Assembly: GCF_011064615.1 (NCBI RefSeq)
Contig: NZ_JAALJH010000028.1
Coordinates: 33,001-97,000, forward strand
DNA length: 64,000 bases
Origin: Aquisphaera insulae
Lineage (GTDB): Bacteria; Planctomycetota; Planctomycetia; Isosphaerales; Isosphaeraceae
Direction: 5' to 3'
Within the stretch, counting starts at the first letter, position 1. Every line of letters starts with the position of its first letter. The notes beneath the pieces are model-generated. The model worked only from the letters and a program-made list of their open reading frames with translations. It made no database searches and was not told where the DNA came from. Positions 35,260-44,080 of the stretch are shown here, piece after piece. The position numbers and the translations under genes were made by a program.

Positions 35260-36372
35260 CTAGCCGTCCACCCGGACCAATCGGTCGAACCCGTGGAGCA
35301 AGTCCTCCCGGCTGGAGTACGGGCCGGGGCGATAGGCCACCGAGCCGACGCCGAGCTGCATCTGCTCGCAGACGTGCCAGTCCTGGCGGTTGGTCAGGTC
35401 CCAGAAGCTCGCGGCGTCCTCCGGGCTGAAATCGGGCGCGGACATCGCTTCGGGGTGGAAGTGCCACTCGCAGACGATTTCCGTCCGATTCACGGCGCGG
35501 GGATAGAGCGTGTGGGTCATCACGTAGTCCGGATGCAGGCTCAGCAGCAGGTTGGGCAGGATCGCGTAGTAGAGGACCATCCGCCGATCGGCCTCGGAGA
35601 GGCCGGGGAGGCAGGGACGGCGCAGGGTGCCGTCCATCGTCAGGGTCTCGATCCCCTCGCGGAGCGACATCCGGCCGCCGAGGTAGCCGTCGTTGGCGGG
35701 CTCGTTCTCGCCGCTGAGGAAGTGGGTGAGTCGCTGGAGCGCCGGGTGGACTCCCGGACAATGGAGGCACTCGGAGTAATTCTGGATCAGGAGCTTCCAG
35801 TTCGCGGCCACGTCGTAGGTTGTCCGCTTCCCCAGCCGGAGCTGGTCCATTCCCCAGGGCCGGAACCGCTCGGGGAGACAGCCGAGATGTTCCGGCAGCG
35901 GCCGCGAGTTGCCCGACGGATTGACGAAGACGTGACCATCCCAGGCCGCCACGGCCGCGGAGACCAGCGGGTAATCTTCGCGACGGAAATGGGGCAGGTC
36001 GTCCATCTGGGGCGCGGCGACGAGCCGGCCGGAGAGGTCGAAGGCCCAGGCATGATACGGGCAGCGGATGTAGCCGGCGAAGTTGCCCGAGGCCGCCTCG
36101 CAGAGGCGAGTGCCCCGATGGCGGCAGACGTTGAAGAAGGCGTGGGGGTCGCCGTCATCGCCCCGGACCAGGATCAGGCTCTCGCCCGCGACCTCGCGGA
36201 GCATGTAATCCCCGGGCGACGGGATCTCCTCCTGGCGGCCGACGTGGGCCCAGCCGCCCAGGAAGAACCGTTCCATCTCGCGGCGATAGTGGTCCGGATC
36301 GGTGTAATACCGGCCCGGCAGGCTGAGGGCATCGGCCGGGAGGCTCGCCCGGGGCATCTCGTCGCGGCTCAT
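35260..36372 (-). CDS. Rieske-type aromatic ring-hydroxylating (or N-demethylating) oxygenase, alpha subunit
   Basis: The 370-residue protein binds a [2Fe-2S] Rieske cluster through C83-H85 (NVCRHRGTRL) and C104-H107 (IRCPYHAWAF). The mononuclear iron site is in NWKLLIQNYSECLHCPGVHP, with H204 and H209 as the His ligands, plus a later acidic ligand probably in FWDLTNRQDWH. The E-C-L-H-C pattern and the short length are closest to choline monooxygenase or carnitine/stachydrine demethylase-like enzymes, not to naphthalene dioxygenase. No reductase or ferredoxin gene is adjacent. A GGAGG site precedes the ATG at 36372. The substrate cannot be inferred. Confidence 0.85.
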   Translation of the reverse strand: MSRDEMPRASLPADALSLPGRYYTDPDHYRREMERFFLGGWAHVGRQEEIPSPGDYMLREVAGESLILVRGDDGDPHAFFNVCRHRGTRLCEAASGNFAGYIRCPYHAWAFDLSGRLVAAPQMDDLPHFRREDYPLVSAAVAAWDGHVFVNPSGNSRPLPEHLGCLPERFRPWGMDQLRLGKRTTYDVAANWKLLIQNYSECLHCPGVHPALQRLTHFLSGENEPANDGYLGGRMSLREGIETLTMDGTLRRPCLPGLSEADRRMVLYYAILPNLLLSLHPDYVMTHTLYPRAVNRTEIVCEWHFHPEAMSAPDFSPEDAASFWDLTNRQDWHVCEQMQLGVGSVAYRPGPYSSREDLLHGFDRLVRVDG

Positions 36373-36401
36373 CGCGCGGGGTCCTCCGTCTTGGTCGCGG
36401 A

Positions 36402-38861
36402 TTATTTCCTCATCAGCCAGACCTCCGCGACCTGGCAGCCGCGGCCGTTCCGCCCCTTACCGGGCTCCTGCCGCCAGGTCAGCTCGAGACGTCCGTCCGC
36501 CGTGGCTTCGGCGGGGACGTCGAACTCGACGGGGACCGGTTGGTACGGCTTCTGAAGCCAGTCGTGGACCGGCCGATCCTCGGCGTCGAGGCGGATCTTG
36601 TTCCGAAAGCTGTCGCCGGCGTAGACGATCCGGATGCGGTATCGGGCGGAGCCGTCCAGGCCGTCGTAGCGCATCCGCAGCGGGGCGTCGTGGAGCGTCT
36701 GGGCGTTCTGGCACCAGGCGATCGGCCAGCCCGCCTGAGAGCCGAATCCGACCAGCGACGAGCGGCGGAAGTCGGGATCCGAGGCATACTCCGCCTCGCG
36801 GACGAGATGGGGCTGGCGCTCGAGGTTCCCGAGGTCGTCATAGAATCCGCCCGGGCCGGGATCGGTGCGATGGAGGATCGCCTCGATGGCCGCGAGCCGC
36901 CCCGACTCGTCGCCGATCCGACGCGCAGCGGCCAGCCGGTCGCGGAGCCAGAGCCGGTCCGTCAGGGGCATGTCCAGGGTGTCGAGGTTCGCGCCCCGGT
37001 CCACGGCGATCGCGTCGTGGAGCGGCTCGCTGAGCTGCATCCGTATGCTGGCGAACAGGTCGTCGCCGAGCGACCGGACCCGGCCGCGGATCTCGTCGAG
37101 AGGACCGACCCGGTAGAGGCGATCGAGGATCCGCTCCGCGTCCGCGATCGCCGTCATGGCCCCCTTCTCGCGGGCCGTCGCCAGGGCGGACAGGGCCTCG
37201 TCCTGGATCTTCGTCTCGACGGATAGCCGGCGCTGGAGGAAGGCGTCGTAGTGGGCCCGATAGCTGGCCTGCTGGAACCGCCAGTTGCCGCGGACGTCCG
37301 GGCCGGCCTCCTTCTCGAGCTCCTGGAAGAGCCGCAGGGTCTGCTCCACCTGCGAGTTGGTCCGCAGCGGACCCTGCCAGTTCCGTTCCAGATCCATCAG
37401 CCCGCGGGCGAACCGATCGGCGAGGCCATCCGCGATGAAGGCCCGGGCGTAGCGTCGGAGGATCGCCTCGACGTCCGCCCCCGGTTCCCAGCCCAGGGCG
37501 CTCCAGATGAACTTGTTCACGTCATCATTGCATCCCTCGGAGTAGCTGATGAATCCGATCGAGCCCGGCTGGTAGTAGCGGAAGATGGCGGCCTCGTCGA
37601 TCGGCCTGGGATTGATCGTCTCGCGGGCCTCGGTCATGGAGAACGCCACGTCCCAGTCGGGGACCGGGAACTGGCATTGCTGGGAATGGGTGATGTCGGG
37701 ATAGGTCCGCAGTGCATACCGACCGGGCAGAGCTTTGCGCAGGTCCGCGGACGAGATCCGGATCTGGGGCCCGTGGACGACGCCGGCCAGCCAGGGGAGC
37801 GGCTGTGACCGGAGGATGCCGAGGAACTCGTCGAGCCACTCCTGTGTGAAGCCCTGGGGAGAGACCCAGAGCGTCGCCTTCGGGTGATGGCGATGGAGGA
37901 CCTCCGCCACCCGGGCCAGGAACGGGATCAGGATGGCGGGGGACGTGTGGCCGGGGTCGCCGCCGGGGACGTAGATGGCGTCGAGGCGCGGCAGCTTGCG
38001 GAAGACTTCTTCCCATTCGACGAGCTCGCGCGATGCGATTGGGCCCTCGGTGTAGTCCTTCTCGAGCGCCGGATACCAGGCCCAGACGTCCAGGCCGTAC
38101 TCGTCGAGGAGGCGGGACATCCCCACCATCATCTCCATCTGCGGGCGGGGGAAGTGCGGGCTCTCGTCCGAGTCGTCCGAGCGGGGCGGGAGCAGCTCGA
38201 CGGCGTTGGTCCCGAAGATGGCCAGGTCGCGGATGTAGCGTTCCCACTGGGGAAGGTCCCAGGCGTCGTACGAATTCGTCTTGGGCCGATAGCCGAGCTG
38301 ATGGCCTCTCAGCCGGTAGGCGGGGCTCGTGCGGATCTCCCGCGGCGAGTCGATCGAGACGCGTCCCGGGGACGTCCTCAGCTCCTGGAGCAGGCAGCCC
38401 ACGCCGAAGAGGACGCCGCGTTCGTCATTGCCGCCGACGAGGACGCCGGTGCCCTCGGGGATGGTCCGAAGGTGGAAGCCCTCCGGCGGCAGCGGCGTCG
38501 ACGCCTCGCCTTTGAGTGAGGCGAGCGGCGGGAAGCCGGACGAGATCGGTCCGACGACGACGACCGGCCCCCGGCGATCCTCCGCTGCCCGCCCGTCGGC
38601 CACCTTCCAGCGGATGCCGGAGCGACGCGCGACGTCGTCCACGAGGAGCTCGACCGCCTTCCGCTCCCTCGCCGTAAGGCTCCCGGGCGTCACCACGATC
38701 GCGCGCGTCAGGTCGATCGAGGGTGATGCGTCGGCGCCGATGACCCGAGAGTCCTGATGCCAAACGGCCGTGACGAGCCCCGCGAGCGCGATTCGCCAGA
38801 CCAACCGCCGCGTAACCCGCCGCGCGCGTCGGGCGGCCGATGAGATGAGCATCCTGTCCAT
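36402..38861 (-). CDS. Secreted glycoside-hydrolase-like protein (alpha-glucuronidase-type N-domain)
   Basis: The 819-residue protein has an N-terminal signal or anchor (LVWRIALAGLVTAVW, about residues 20-34). Residues 50-180 resemble the N-terminal domain of GH67/GH20-type enzymes (VVTPGSLTARERKAVELLVD, VGGNDERGVLFGVGCLLQEL). A barrel-like region starts at about 187 (YRLRGHQLGYRPKTNSYDAW, YIRDLAIFGTNAVELLPP). A helical region follows, and the last 130 residues look like a carbohydrate-binding jelly roll (RYRIRIVYAGDSFRNKIRLD). Catalytic residues cannot be named with confidence. GAGAGGA precedes the ATG. It lies 30 bases upstream of the Rieske gene on the same strand, so the two may be co-transcribed. 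Confidence 0.65.
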   Translation of the reverse strand: MDRMLISSAARRARRVTRRLVWRIALAGLVTAVWHQDSRVIGADASPSIDLTRAIVVTPGSLTARERKAVELLVDDVARRSGIRWKVADGRAAEDRRGPVVVVGPISSGFPPLASLKGEASTPLPPEGFHLRTIPEGTGVLVGGNDERGVLFGVGCLLQELRTSPGRVSIDSPREIRTSPAYRLRGHQLGYRPKTNSYDAWDLPQWERYIRDLAIFGTNAVELLPPRSDDSDESPHFPRPQMEMMVGMSRLLDEYGLDVWAWYPALEKDYTEGPIASRELVEWEEVFRKLPRLDAIYVPGGDPGHTSPAILIPFLARVAEVLHRHHPKATLWVSPQGFTQEWLDEFLGILRSQPLPWLAGVVHGPQIRISSADLRKALPGRYALRTYPDITHSQQCQFPVPDWDVAFSMTEARETINPRPIDEAAIFRYYQPGSIGFISYSEGCNDDVNKFIWSALGWEPGADVEAILRRYARAFIADGLADRFARGLMDLERNWQGPLRTNSQVEQTLRLFQELEKEAGPDVRGNWRFQQASYRAHYDAFLQRRLSVETKIQDEALSALATAREKGAMTAIADAERILDRLYRVGPLDEIRGRVRSLGDDLFASIRMQLSEPLHDAIAVDRGANLDTLDMPLTDRLWLRDRLAAARRIGDESGRLAAIEAILHRTDPGPGGFYDDLGNLERQPHLVREAEYASDPDFRRSSLVGFGSQAGWPIAWCQNAQTLHDAPLRMRYDGLDGSARYRIRIVYAGDSFRNKIRLDAEDRPVHDWLQKPYQPVPVEFDVPAEATADGRLELTWRQEPGKGRNGRGCQVAEVWLMRK

Positions 38862-38964
38862 GCTGTCCTCTCGAGTGATGCGAACGCCCGGGTCTCGAGC
38901 GCGAACTCATGTTACGAACCCGGTCGCCCGGAACCAAGTGCCCGGGCGCCGGGCCGCGATCGAC

Positions 38965-39981
38965 TCACCTCGGAGTCCCCGTTCCCGGGCGGAACGGGCG
39001 CGGGGGTGGGATCTTCGCCGAGGCGGGGGGAGCGAACCGGGTCGGGGGCGGGATCTTCGCGGACGTCGCCGCGGTCCTGGCGACGGCCGGATCCTGGGCC
39101 GGTCCGCCCACGCCCCTGGGCGCAGCGGCGATCGTGCCCGCCGGCGCACCGCGATCGAGCTGGGCGAGCGCCTTGTGGGCCACGGCCAGCGACGGCCGCA
39201 GGGCGAGGGCCTGGAGATATTGCTGGCGGGCGAGCTCGACCTGGCCGGTGGCGGCCAGGAGGTAGCCGAGGTTGGCATGACCGATGGCGTCCCCGCTGTA
39301 CCGGCTGAGCAGCGGCATGGCCTCATCGGTTCGGCCGGCCGCGGCCAGGGTCAGGCCGAGATTGGTCGTCGCCCGTTCGTCCTCCGGGGCGAGCTTCAGG
39401 GCCGTCCGAAGCGCCCGTTCGGAGTCCGCCCAGCGGCCCTGGAGGTAGTCGCTGTAGCCGAGGTCGTTCCAGGTCTTCGGATCCCGCGGGTTGAGCGCGA
39501 GGGATCGCTTGAAATGGACCTCGGACTGGGCGAACCGCCCCATCCGGTCCAGCGCCCCGGCGATCCGCCGGTGGGCCAGGGCCTCGTCGGCCGACCGCGA
39601 TCGCCCCAGTCCTTTCCGCTCGCAGGAGGCGAGGGCCTGCTGGTACTCCGCGAGGGCCGCCTCGAACTCGCCGCTCACCTCGAGCGCCCGGCCGAGGTCG
39701 AGGTGGGTGTGGAGCCTCTGGCCGGGCGTCACATCCTTCTTGAAGTCGTTGGGGTCGCGGAGCTTGCCGACATCCACCGACACGGTCTTCGGCTCGTTCA
39801 TCTCGGGCGTCGCCGGGACGGTCGCCCCGGGGGTCTCATTCCCCGGGGACCGGGCCGGGCTCGCCGTGGGGGCGCCCGCCAGCAGGGCGGCCGCCATCGC
39901 GACCGCCATCCCGCCCCGCGGCCGGCCGCGACCGCTCGTAACGGGGATGGTCCGTCGATCCTTGCCCATCGGGGGACTCAT
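38965..39981 (-). CDS. Exported TPR-repeat protein, third gene of the secretin operon
   Basis: The 338-residue protein has a hydrophobic export signal at about residues 24-44 (MAVAMAAALLAGAPTASPA). About five or six tetratricopeptide repeats follow, for example HTHLDLGRALEVSGEFEAAL, RRIAGALDRMGRFAQSEVHF and TWNDLGYSDYLQGRWADSER. The C-terminus is Pro-rich and low-complexity (IPPPTRFAPP repeated as IPPPRPFRPG). TPR proteins of this kind are common in Tad-type pilus loci as pilotin-like or assembly factors, and this gene directly follows the small exported protein gene. The GGGAGG site and ATG at 39981 lie one base after the upstream stop. Confidence 0.75.
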   Translation of the reverse strand: MSPPMGKDRRTIPVTSGRGRPRGGMAVAMAAALLAGAPTASPARSPGNETPGATVPATPEMNEPKTVSVDVGKLRDPNDFKKDVTPGQRLHTHLDLGRALEVSGEFEAALAEYQQALASCERKGLGRSRSADEALAHRRIAGALDRMGRFAQSEVHFKRSLALNPRDPKTWNDLGYSDYLQGRWADSERALRTALKLAPEDERATTNLGLTLAAAGRTDEAMPLLSRYSGDAIGHANLGYLLAATGQVELARQQYLQALALRPSLAVAHKALAQLDRGAPAGTIAAAPRGVGGPAQDPAVARTAATSAKIPPPTRFAPPASAKIPPPRPFRPGTGTPR

Positions 39982-39982
39982 G

Positions 39983-40630
39983 TCAGTTCGTCCCTCCCGT
40001 CGTGCCGGCCATCGCGTTCTGCGCGGGGGGGAGTGGATAGGTGTTCTGGGCCTGCTGCGACCGGTAGATGAGGCTGTTGAACGTGTTGCCGGCCTCGGTG
40101 CCCATGCCGCCCGGGTACGGGGAGGGGCCGATCCGCACGCGATCGGGATCGATGGGCCGGCCGCCGCGCTGATAGGCCGCCAGGACAGCCTGCTTGCGGG
40201 CCTCGGTGAGGCCCGGACGGTCGGGGGTCCACTCGAGCAGGATCGGGCAGGGCGAGCTGTCCGTCCGGGCGAACATGAGGTTGAAGCGGGCGGCCCCGGT
40301 GGGCGAGAACTTGTCCGTCCCCGGCAGGAAGTCGGTGCGATAGAGCGTGTACCGGTGGGGATCGGCCTTGGCCACCTGGATCGACATCTGCTCGCGGACG
40401 TAGGTGCCCAGCGGGGGCTCGATGAAGGTTTCCGGATAGCCGATGAATCGGTCGTGCAGGGTATAGGCCGTATGGTGGAACATTCGGTGCAACGGCCGAT
40501 TGCAGCGGCAAGGGGCCTCGCCCCCGGTCGAGGCCTCCGGCGGCTGGGCCGCGGCCACGCCGCCGGCGATGAGCCCGGAGAGCATCGCCGCGCCGGCCCA
40601 CCAGGCGAAACGGTTTCGATCGATACGCAT
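39983..40630 (-). CDS. Small exported protein of unknown function in the secretin operon
   Basis: The 215-residue protein begins at the ATG at 40630, chosen because it opens a standard signal peptide (FAWWAGAAMLSGLIAGGVAA, about residues 8-27); the longer frame from 40708 overlaps the region before the secretin stop. The mature part has CRCNRPLHRMF just after the signal, then beta-rich sequence with a final Gly/Pro/Gln segment. No family is recognised. It lies 67 bases after the secretin gene and one base before the TPR gene, so it is probably a periplasmic or outer-membrane component of the same system. Confidence 0.6.
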   Translation of the reverse strand: MRIDRNRFAWWAGAAMLSGLIAGGVAAAQPPEASTGGEAPCRCNRPLHRMFHHTAYTLHDRFIGYPETFIEPPLGTYVREQMSIQVAKADPHRYTLYRTDFLPGTDKFSPTGAARFNLMFARTDSSPCPILLEWTPDRPGLTEARKQAVLAAYQRGGRPIDPDRVRIGPSPYPGGMGTEAGNTFNSLIYRSQQAQNTYPLPPAQNAMAGTTGGTN

Positions 40631-40697
40631 CCTCGTCTCCCTCGTGATTATCCCCGACACGGCCTCACCGGTTGCCAGGGCAGCCGGCCACGGATGC

Positions 40698-42752
40698 TCA
40701 GTCGGCATAGCCGTGCGGTCCGGTAACCCACTGCTGCTCGCTCTGGAAATGCTTCATGAGATTGAGCGGATCCTTGTCCGCGACCGTCGCCCGGAACTCG
40801 CGTCCGAGCTTCCCCTCGATCCGGCCCAGGAAGTAGAATTCGGCGTCGCTGGGCTGGAAAACGCGGTCGCCGGGGGCCTCGGTCACCTCATGTTTCTCGA
40901 GCGGCGAGACGAGCTCCGGGGTGACCAAGATGATCGTCTCGGTCTCGATCGTGGTGATCTGGTTGTTGCTGAACCAGGGTCCGACCAGGGGCAGGTCGCC
41001 CAGGCCCGGCACCCGTGATGAGTCGCCGGTCGTGCGGAGCTGGATCAGTCCCGCGATCGCCAGGGTCTGGCCCTCGCGGAGCTCGACCACGGTCCGGGCG
41101 CTCCGCTCGATGATGGCCGGCACGGGGCCGCCGTTGACGAAGGTCCCCTGGGCGAAGTCCAGGTTGCTGATGACGGGCTCCACGTCCAGGCGGATCACGT
41201 CATTGGCCAGGATCTGGGGCAGGAAGTTGAGGATCGTACCGAACTTCTGGAACTGGATCGTGACCACCGCCGTACCGCCGGGGATCGACGAGCTCTGGGG
41301 CACCGGGAACGGGAACTGGCCCCCGACCAGGAACCGCGCGGGCTCGCCATCGAGCGCCACCAGGTTCGGCTCGGCCAGGACCTTGGCCAGGCTGTTGTTT
41401 CGCAGGGCGTTGATGAAGAGCGAGAAATGCCCGGCGTCGAACACGCCGAAGAGCTGGCCGCCGCTGCTCGCGGTCCCGGCCCCGTTGAAGGCGGAGCTGA
41501 CCGGCGAGAGGAACCCGATCGGGTTGGCTGCCGAGACCGCATGACTGGCCGTGGTCGTCGCGGCGACACTGCCGGCCCCCCCCACGCTCGAGCCGATGAT
41601 CGACTTCCCCTTGGTGTTCAGCCAGCTAATCCCGAGCTGGCGGATCGCCTGGCGATTCAGCTCCGCGATCTTGCAGTGCAGCATCACCTGCCTGGGGCCG
41701 GGCACGGTCACGCGGTTGATGATCGTCATCCCTCCCGCACCGCCGGCCGCGCCTCCCGCACCGCCGGCCGCACCTCCCGCGCCGCCGGCACCGCCCCCCT
41801 GCATGCCCATCATGGCGGCACCGCCGCCCGACGTGCCGCCCCGGGCCCGGAGGCTGGTCATGACATACGACTGCACGACCTGGAGGATGTCGCTCATCAT
41901 CTTGGCCTCGGGAACCTGCCCCTCCAGGATGAGCTGCATGCCGATCTGCCGGACCTTGACCTGCGCCCCCGGGAACGCCTGGTTGACGCGATTTTCCAGC
42001 TCCTTCGCGTCCAGGGTCACCCGGACGAGGAACGAGATCGCGTGATCGGGCTCGTCCCAGATCGTCAACGACGTGGTGCCGAACGCCTTCCCGGAGATAT
42101 TCAGGAGCGTCCCCCGCTTGCCCGTGTCGTCCTCGGTGAGGACCTCGACGTCGGCGACCGTCGGGTTGGTCATGACGACCCGGACCAGGTCCTTCTTCGT
42201 CTGGATGATCCGGGACTCGTTGAGGACGACCGCGATCTCGGCCTCCGGGACCTTGATGAGCTTGAGCGTCCTCTCGACGTCTTCCTGGACTTCGTTCGTG
42301 TCGCGCTCGGCCGGCGTGCCGGGGGGCCGGCCCGGGATCAACCCCGTGGCGTCCCGCGCCGAGGGGATGACGCTGAGCCGGCCCAGCCCCGCCGCGGGCC
42401 CCTGCCCCGGGATCGGCTGGGGGGCCGCGGCCGGCGGCATCTCGGCACCCGGCAAGGGGGGCGGGGGGACCGCCTCACGGGCCGGACGCGGGGAGGGCAC
42501 GATGACCTTGGGCGAGGATCCGGTGATCTCGTCGGCCTCCGGGGGAAGGATCAGCCCGCCTTGCTGGGGGAGGGGCGGGAGCGGCACCGCCGGGACGCCG
42601 CCGGGCGGCTGGGAGGGAGCCTGGGCTCGAGCCCCGGCCAACCCCGCGAGGAGCCATCCCGCCGCCGCAAGAGTCGGGAGGATGGGCCGCCGTCGAGACC
42701 GGCCGCCTCGGCCTCTCTCGATCCCGTATTGCTTGCTCACCGCTGGCTCCAT
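40698..42752 (-). CDS. Secretin (CpaC/RcpA-type, type II/IV pilus)
   Basis: The 684-residue protein has a signal peptide (LPTLAAAGWLLAGLAGARAQ, about residues 25-44), a Pro-rich linker and a pilus-assembly N-domain (TLKLIKVPEAEIAVVLNESR, then NISGKAFGTTSLTIWDEPDH). It also has a BON-like segment and the secretin core: RFLVGGQFPFPVPQ, VTIQFQKFGTILNFLPQILA and REGQTLAIAGLIQLRTTGDS followed by VPGLGDLPLVG. This is the layout of CpaC secretins of Tad pili. A Gly/Ala repeat lies near the middle. The usual neighbours (CpaB, CpaF, TadB, TadC, pilin) are not in the window, so the rest of the system is elsewhere. Confidence 0.88.
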   Translation of the reverse strand: MEPAVSKQYGIERGRGGRSRRRPILPTLAAAGWLLAGLAGARAQAPSQPPGGVPAVPLPPLPQQGGLILPPEADEITGSSPKVIVPSPRPAREAVPPPPLPGAEMPPAAAPQPIPGQGPAAGLGRLSVIPSARDATGLIPGRPPGTPAERDTNEVQEDVERTLKLIKVPEAEIAVVLNESRIIQTKKDLVRVVMTNPTVADVEVLTEDDTGKRGTLLNISGKAFGTTSLTIWDEPDHAISFLVRVTLDAKELENRVNQAFPGAQVKVRQIGMQLILEGQVPEAKMMSDILQVVQSYVMTSLRARGGTSGGGAAMMGMQGGGAGGAGGAAGGAGGAAGGAGGMTIINRVTVPGPRQVMLHCKIAELNRQAIRQLGISWLNTKGKSIIGSSVGGAGSVAATTTASHAVSAANPIGFLSPVSSAFNGAGTASSGGQLFGVFDAGHFSLFINALRNNSLAKVLAEPNLVALDGEPARFLVGGQFPFPVPQSSSIPGGTAVVTIQFQKFGTILNFLPQILANDVIRLDVEPVISNLDFAQGTFVNGGPVPAIIERSARTVVELREGQTLAIAGLIQLRTTGDSSRVPGLGDLPLVGPWFSNNQITTIETETIILVTPELVSPLEKHEVTEAPGDRVFQPSDAEFYFLGRIEGKLGREFRATVADKDPLNLMKHFQSEQQWVTGPHGYAD
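41731..41793 (-). repeat. Three 21-bp tandem repeats in the secretin gene
   Basis: Three near-identical 21-base units encode a seven-residue Gly-Gly-Ala-Gly-Gly-Ala-Ala-like repeat in the secretin, between the BON-like segment and the core. Such a track can expand or contract by slippage and gives a flexible linker. Confidence 0.7.
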
Positions 42753-43136
42753 TTCGGCACAAACCTCGGCCAGTGAATCGGTTGCCCACCATCCGCCGAG
42801 GCGGGGGGCTGGCCTCGCCGTTGGTATTGGTTAGCCCGATTGATCGGGTCCTGCTGCATGATTCGGCTTTCTCGGGCATATGGCTTCAGCGGATTGAAAC
42901 GGAGATCCGGTTTACCGGGGCCTGGTTGAGTCTCTGAAGCCCCGAGACCGCCCCGTTCAGGGGTAGAGCCCGGCGACCGTGTCCTGCCGTCGTGAAATAG
43001 GCGGACTGCGCGGGCCAGGGGACGGGCGGCGGGAAAAGGACTTGCTCTACCTGTGGCTCTGCGGGGAAGATGGCCTCTTCACCCGGATCGAACGACGGAC
43101 ACCGAGTCGTCCCGCCATCACACCAGGGCCCCGCCC
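42753..43136 (+). other. Divergent promoter gap, no gene seen
   Basis: This 384-base gap separates the secretin operon from the divergent gene at 43137. It must hold both promoters. I see no convincing -35/-10 pair, no RNA gene and no significant repeat. Confidence 0.5.
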
Positions 43137-44039
43137 ATGGCCGAGCCACCCCCCCGGTCCGAGCATGAACTGGAGATCGCCGCCGCGGACTGGCTCCTCG
43201 GCGATGGCCGCGGCGCCGGGTCGGGATCACCGCTGATCGCGGACGGCGACTCCGCCGAGTTCAAGCTGGTCGATATCCCTCCCGGATCCGAGCCCGAAGC
43301 CGAGCCGGACGCCCCCCCCCCGGCGCCCAAAACTCACGTCCAGGCGGGCGACGTCCGGATCGAGAGGACGAAGCGGGCGAAGATCGCCGAACCCGCCAGG
43401 CCCGCCAGGGTGGAACAGGTCTGGTCCCGGGGCGCCGAATGGGGCCCATCGCTGGTCATCCTGGCCGTCTGGGCGGCGATCGTCCTGGCCCTCGTCTATC
43501 TCGCGATGTCCGCCGGATTCCTCTGGCCGGCCCTTGGCCTGCTCGTGCTGGGCGGCCTGGCCGGGGTCGTGCTTTGCTACCCGATCTTCATCACCCTCGA
43601 GCGCCCGGTCCGGATCACTCCCGAGCAGGCGGCTCGCGACTACTTCAACGCCCTCTCCCATCGCCTCCCCCACTACCGGCGGATGTGGCTTCTGCTCAGC
43701 GAGGACGCCAGGAACTCGTCCCGATGGTCGTCCTTCGGCGAATTCGTCCGCTACTGGAATGAACGCCGCCGCGAGCTGTCCGACGGCAAGGCCGGGATCC
43801 TCGCTCCGCTCGTCTTCCACGTCGCCGAGTTCCGCGCCGACGACAAGAGCGCCGGCAAGACCGAGATCGAGGCCAGATTCAAGGTCCGGGTGCAGGCCCC
43901 CGGCCCGGGCGGATTCAAATCGCTGGGCCTGATCCCCCTGAAGCGCGGCTTCGTCCGCGGCCCGGACAAGATGTGGTATCTGAACGACGGGTGTCTCGAG
44001 TCCTCCCACCGGGACCTCGAGTCCGACGATCCGGATTGA
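43137..44039 (+). CDS. Membrane protein of unknown function
   Basis: The 300-residue protein has a charged N-terminal part of about 100 residues with an acidic Pro-rich patch (SEPEAEPDAPPPAPK). Two adjacent membrane helices follow (about 104-125 and 127-150), and then a 150-residue C-terminal domain rich in Arg and Trp (AARDYFNALSHRLPHYRRMW, SSFGEFVRYWNERRRELSDG) that looks soluble. I chose the ATG at 43137; the upstream start at 43053 gives an unconvincing extension. It is transcribed away from the secretin operon. No family is recognised. Confidence 0.6.
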   Translation: MAEPPPRSEHELEIAAADWLLGDGRGAGSGSPLIADGDSAEFKLVDIPPGSEPEAEPDAPPPAPKTHVQAGDVRIERTKRAKIAEPARPARVEQVWSRGAEWGPSLVILAVWAAIVLALVYLAMSAGFLWPALGLLVLGGLAGVVLCYPIFITLERPVRITPEQAARDYFNALSHRLPHYRRMWLLLSEDARNSSRWSSFGEFVRYWNERRRELSDGKAGILAPLVFHVAEFRADDKSAGKTEIEARFKVRVQAPGPGGFKSLGLIPLKRGFVRGPDKMWYLNDGCLESSHRDLESDDPD

Positions 44040-44080
44040 GCCGGGGATGGCCCGCGCCCGATGGACGGGGCCCGTCCGCC

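Noticed and set aside
41731..41793. CRISPR-like repeat
   Set aside because: The 21-base units are contiguous with no spacers and lie in frame within the secretin gene.
42753..43136. Small RNA or riboswitch in the divergent gap
   Set aside because: No recognisable conserved structure or terminator was found.
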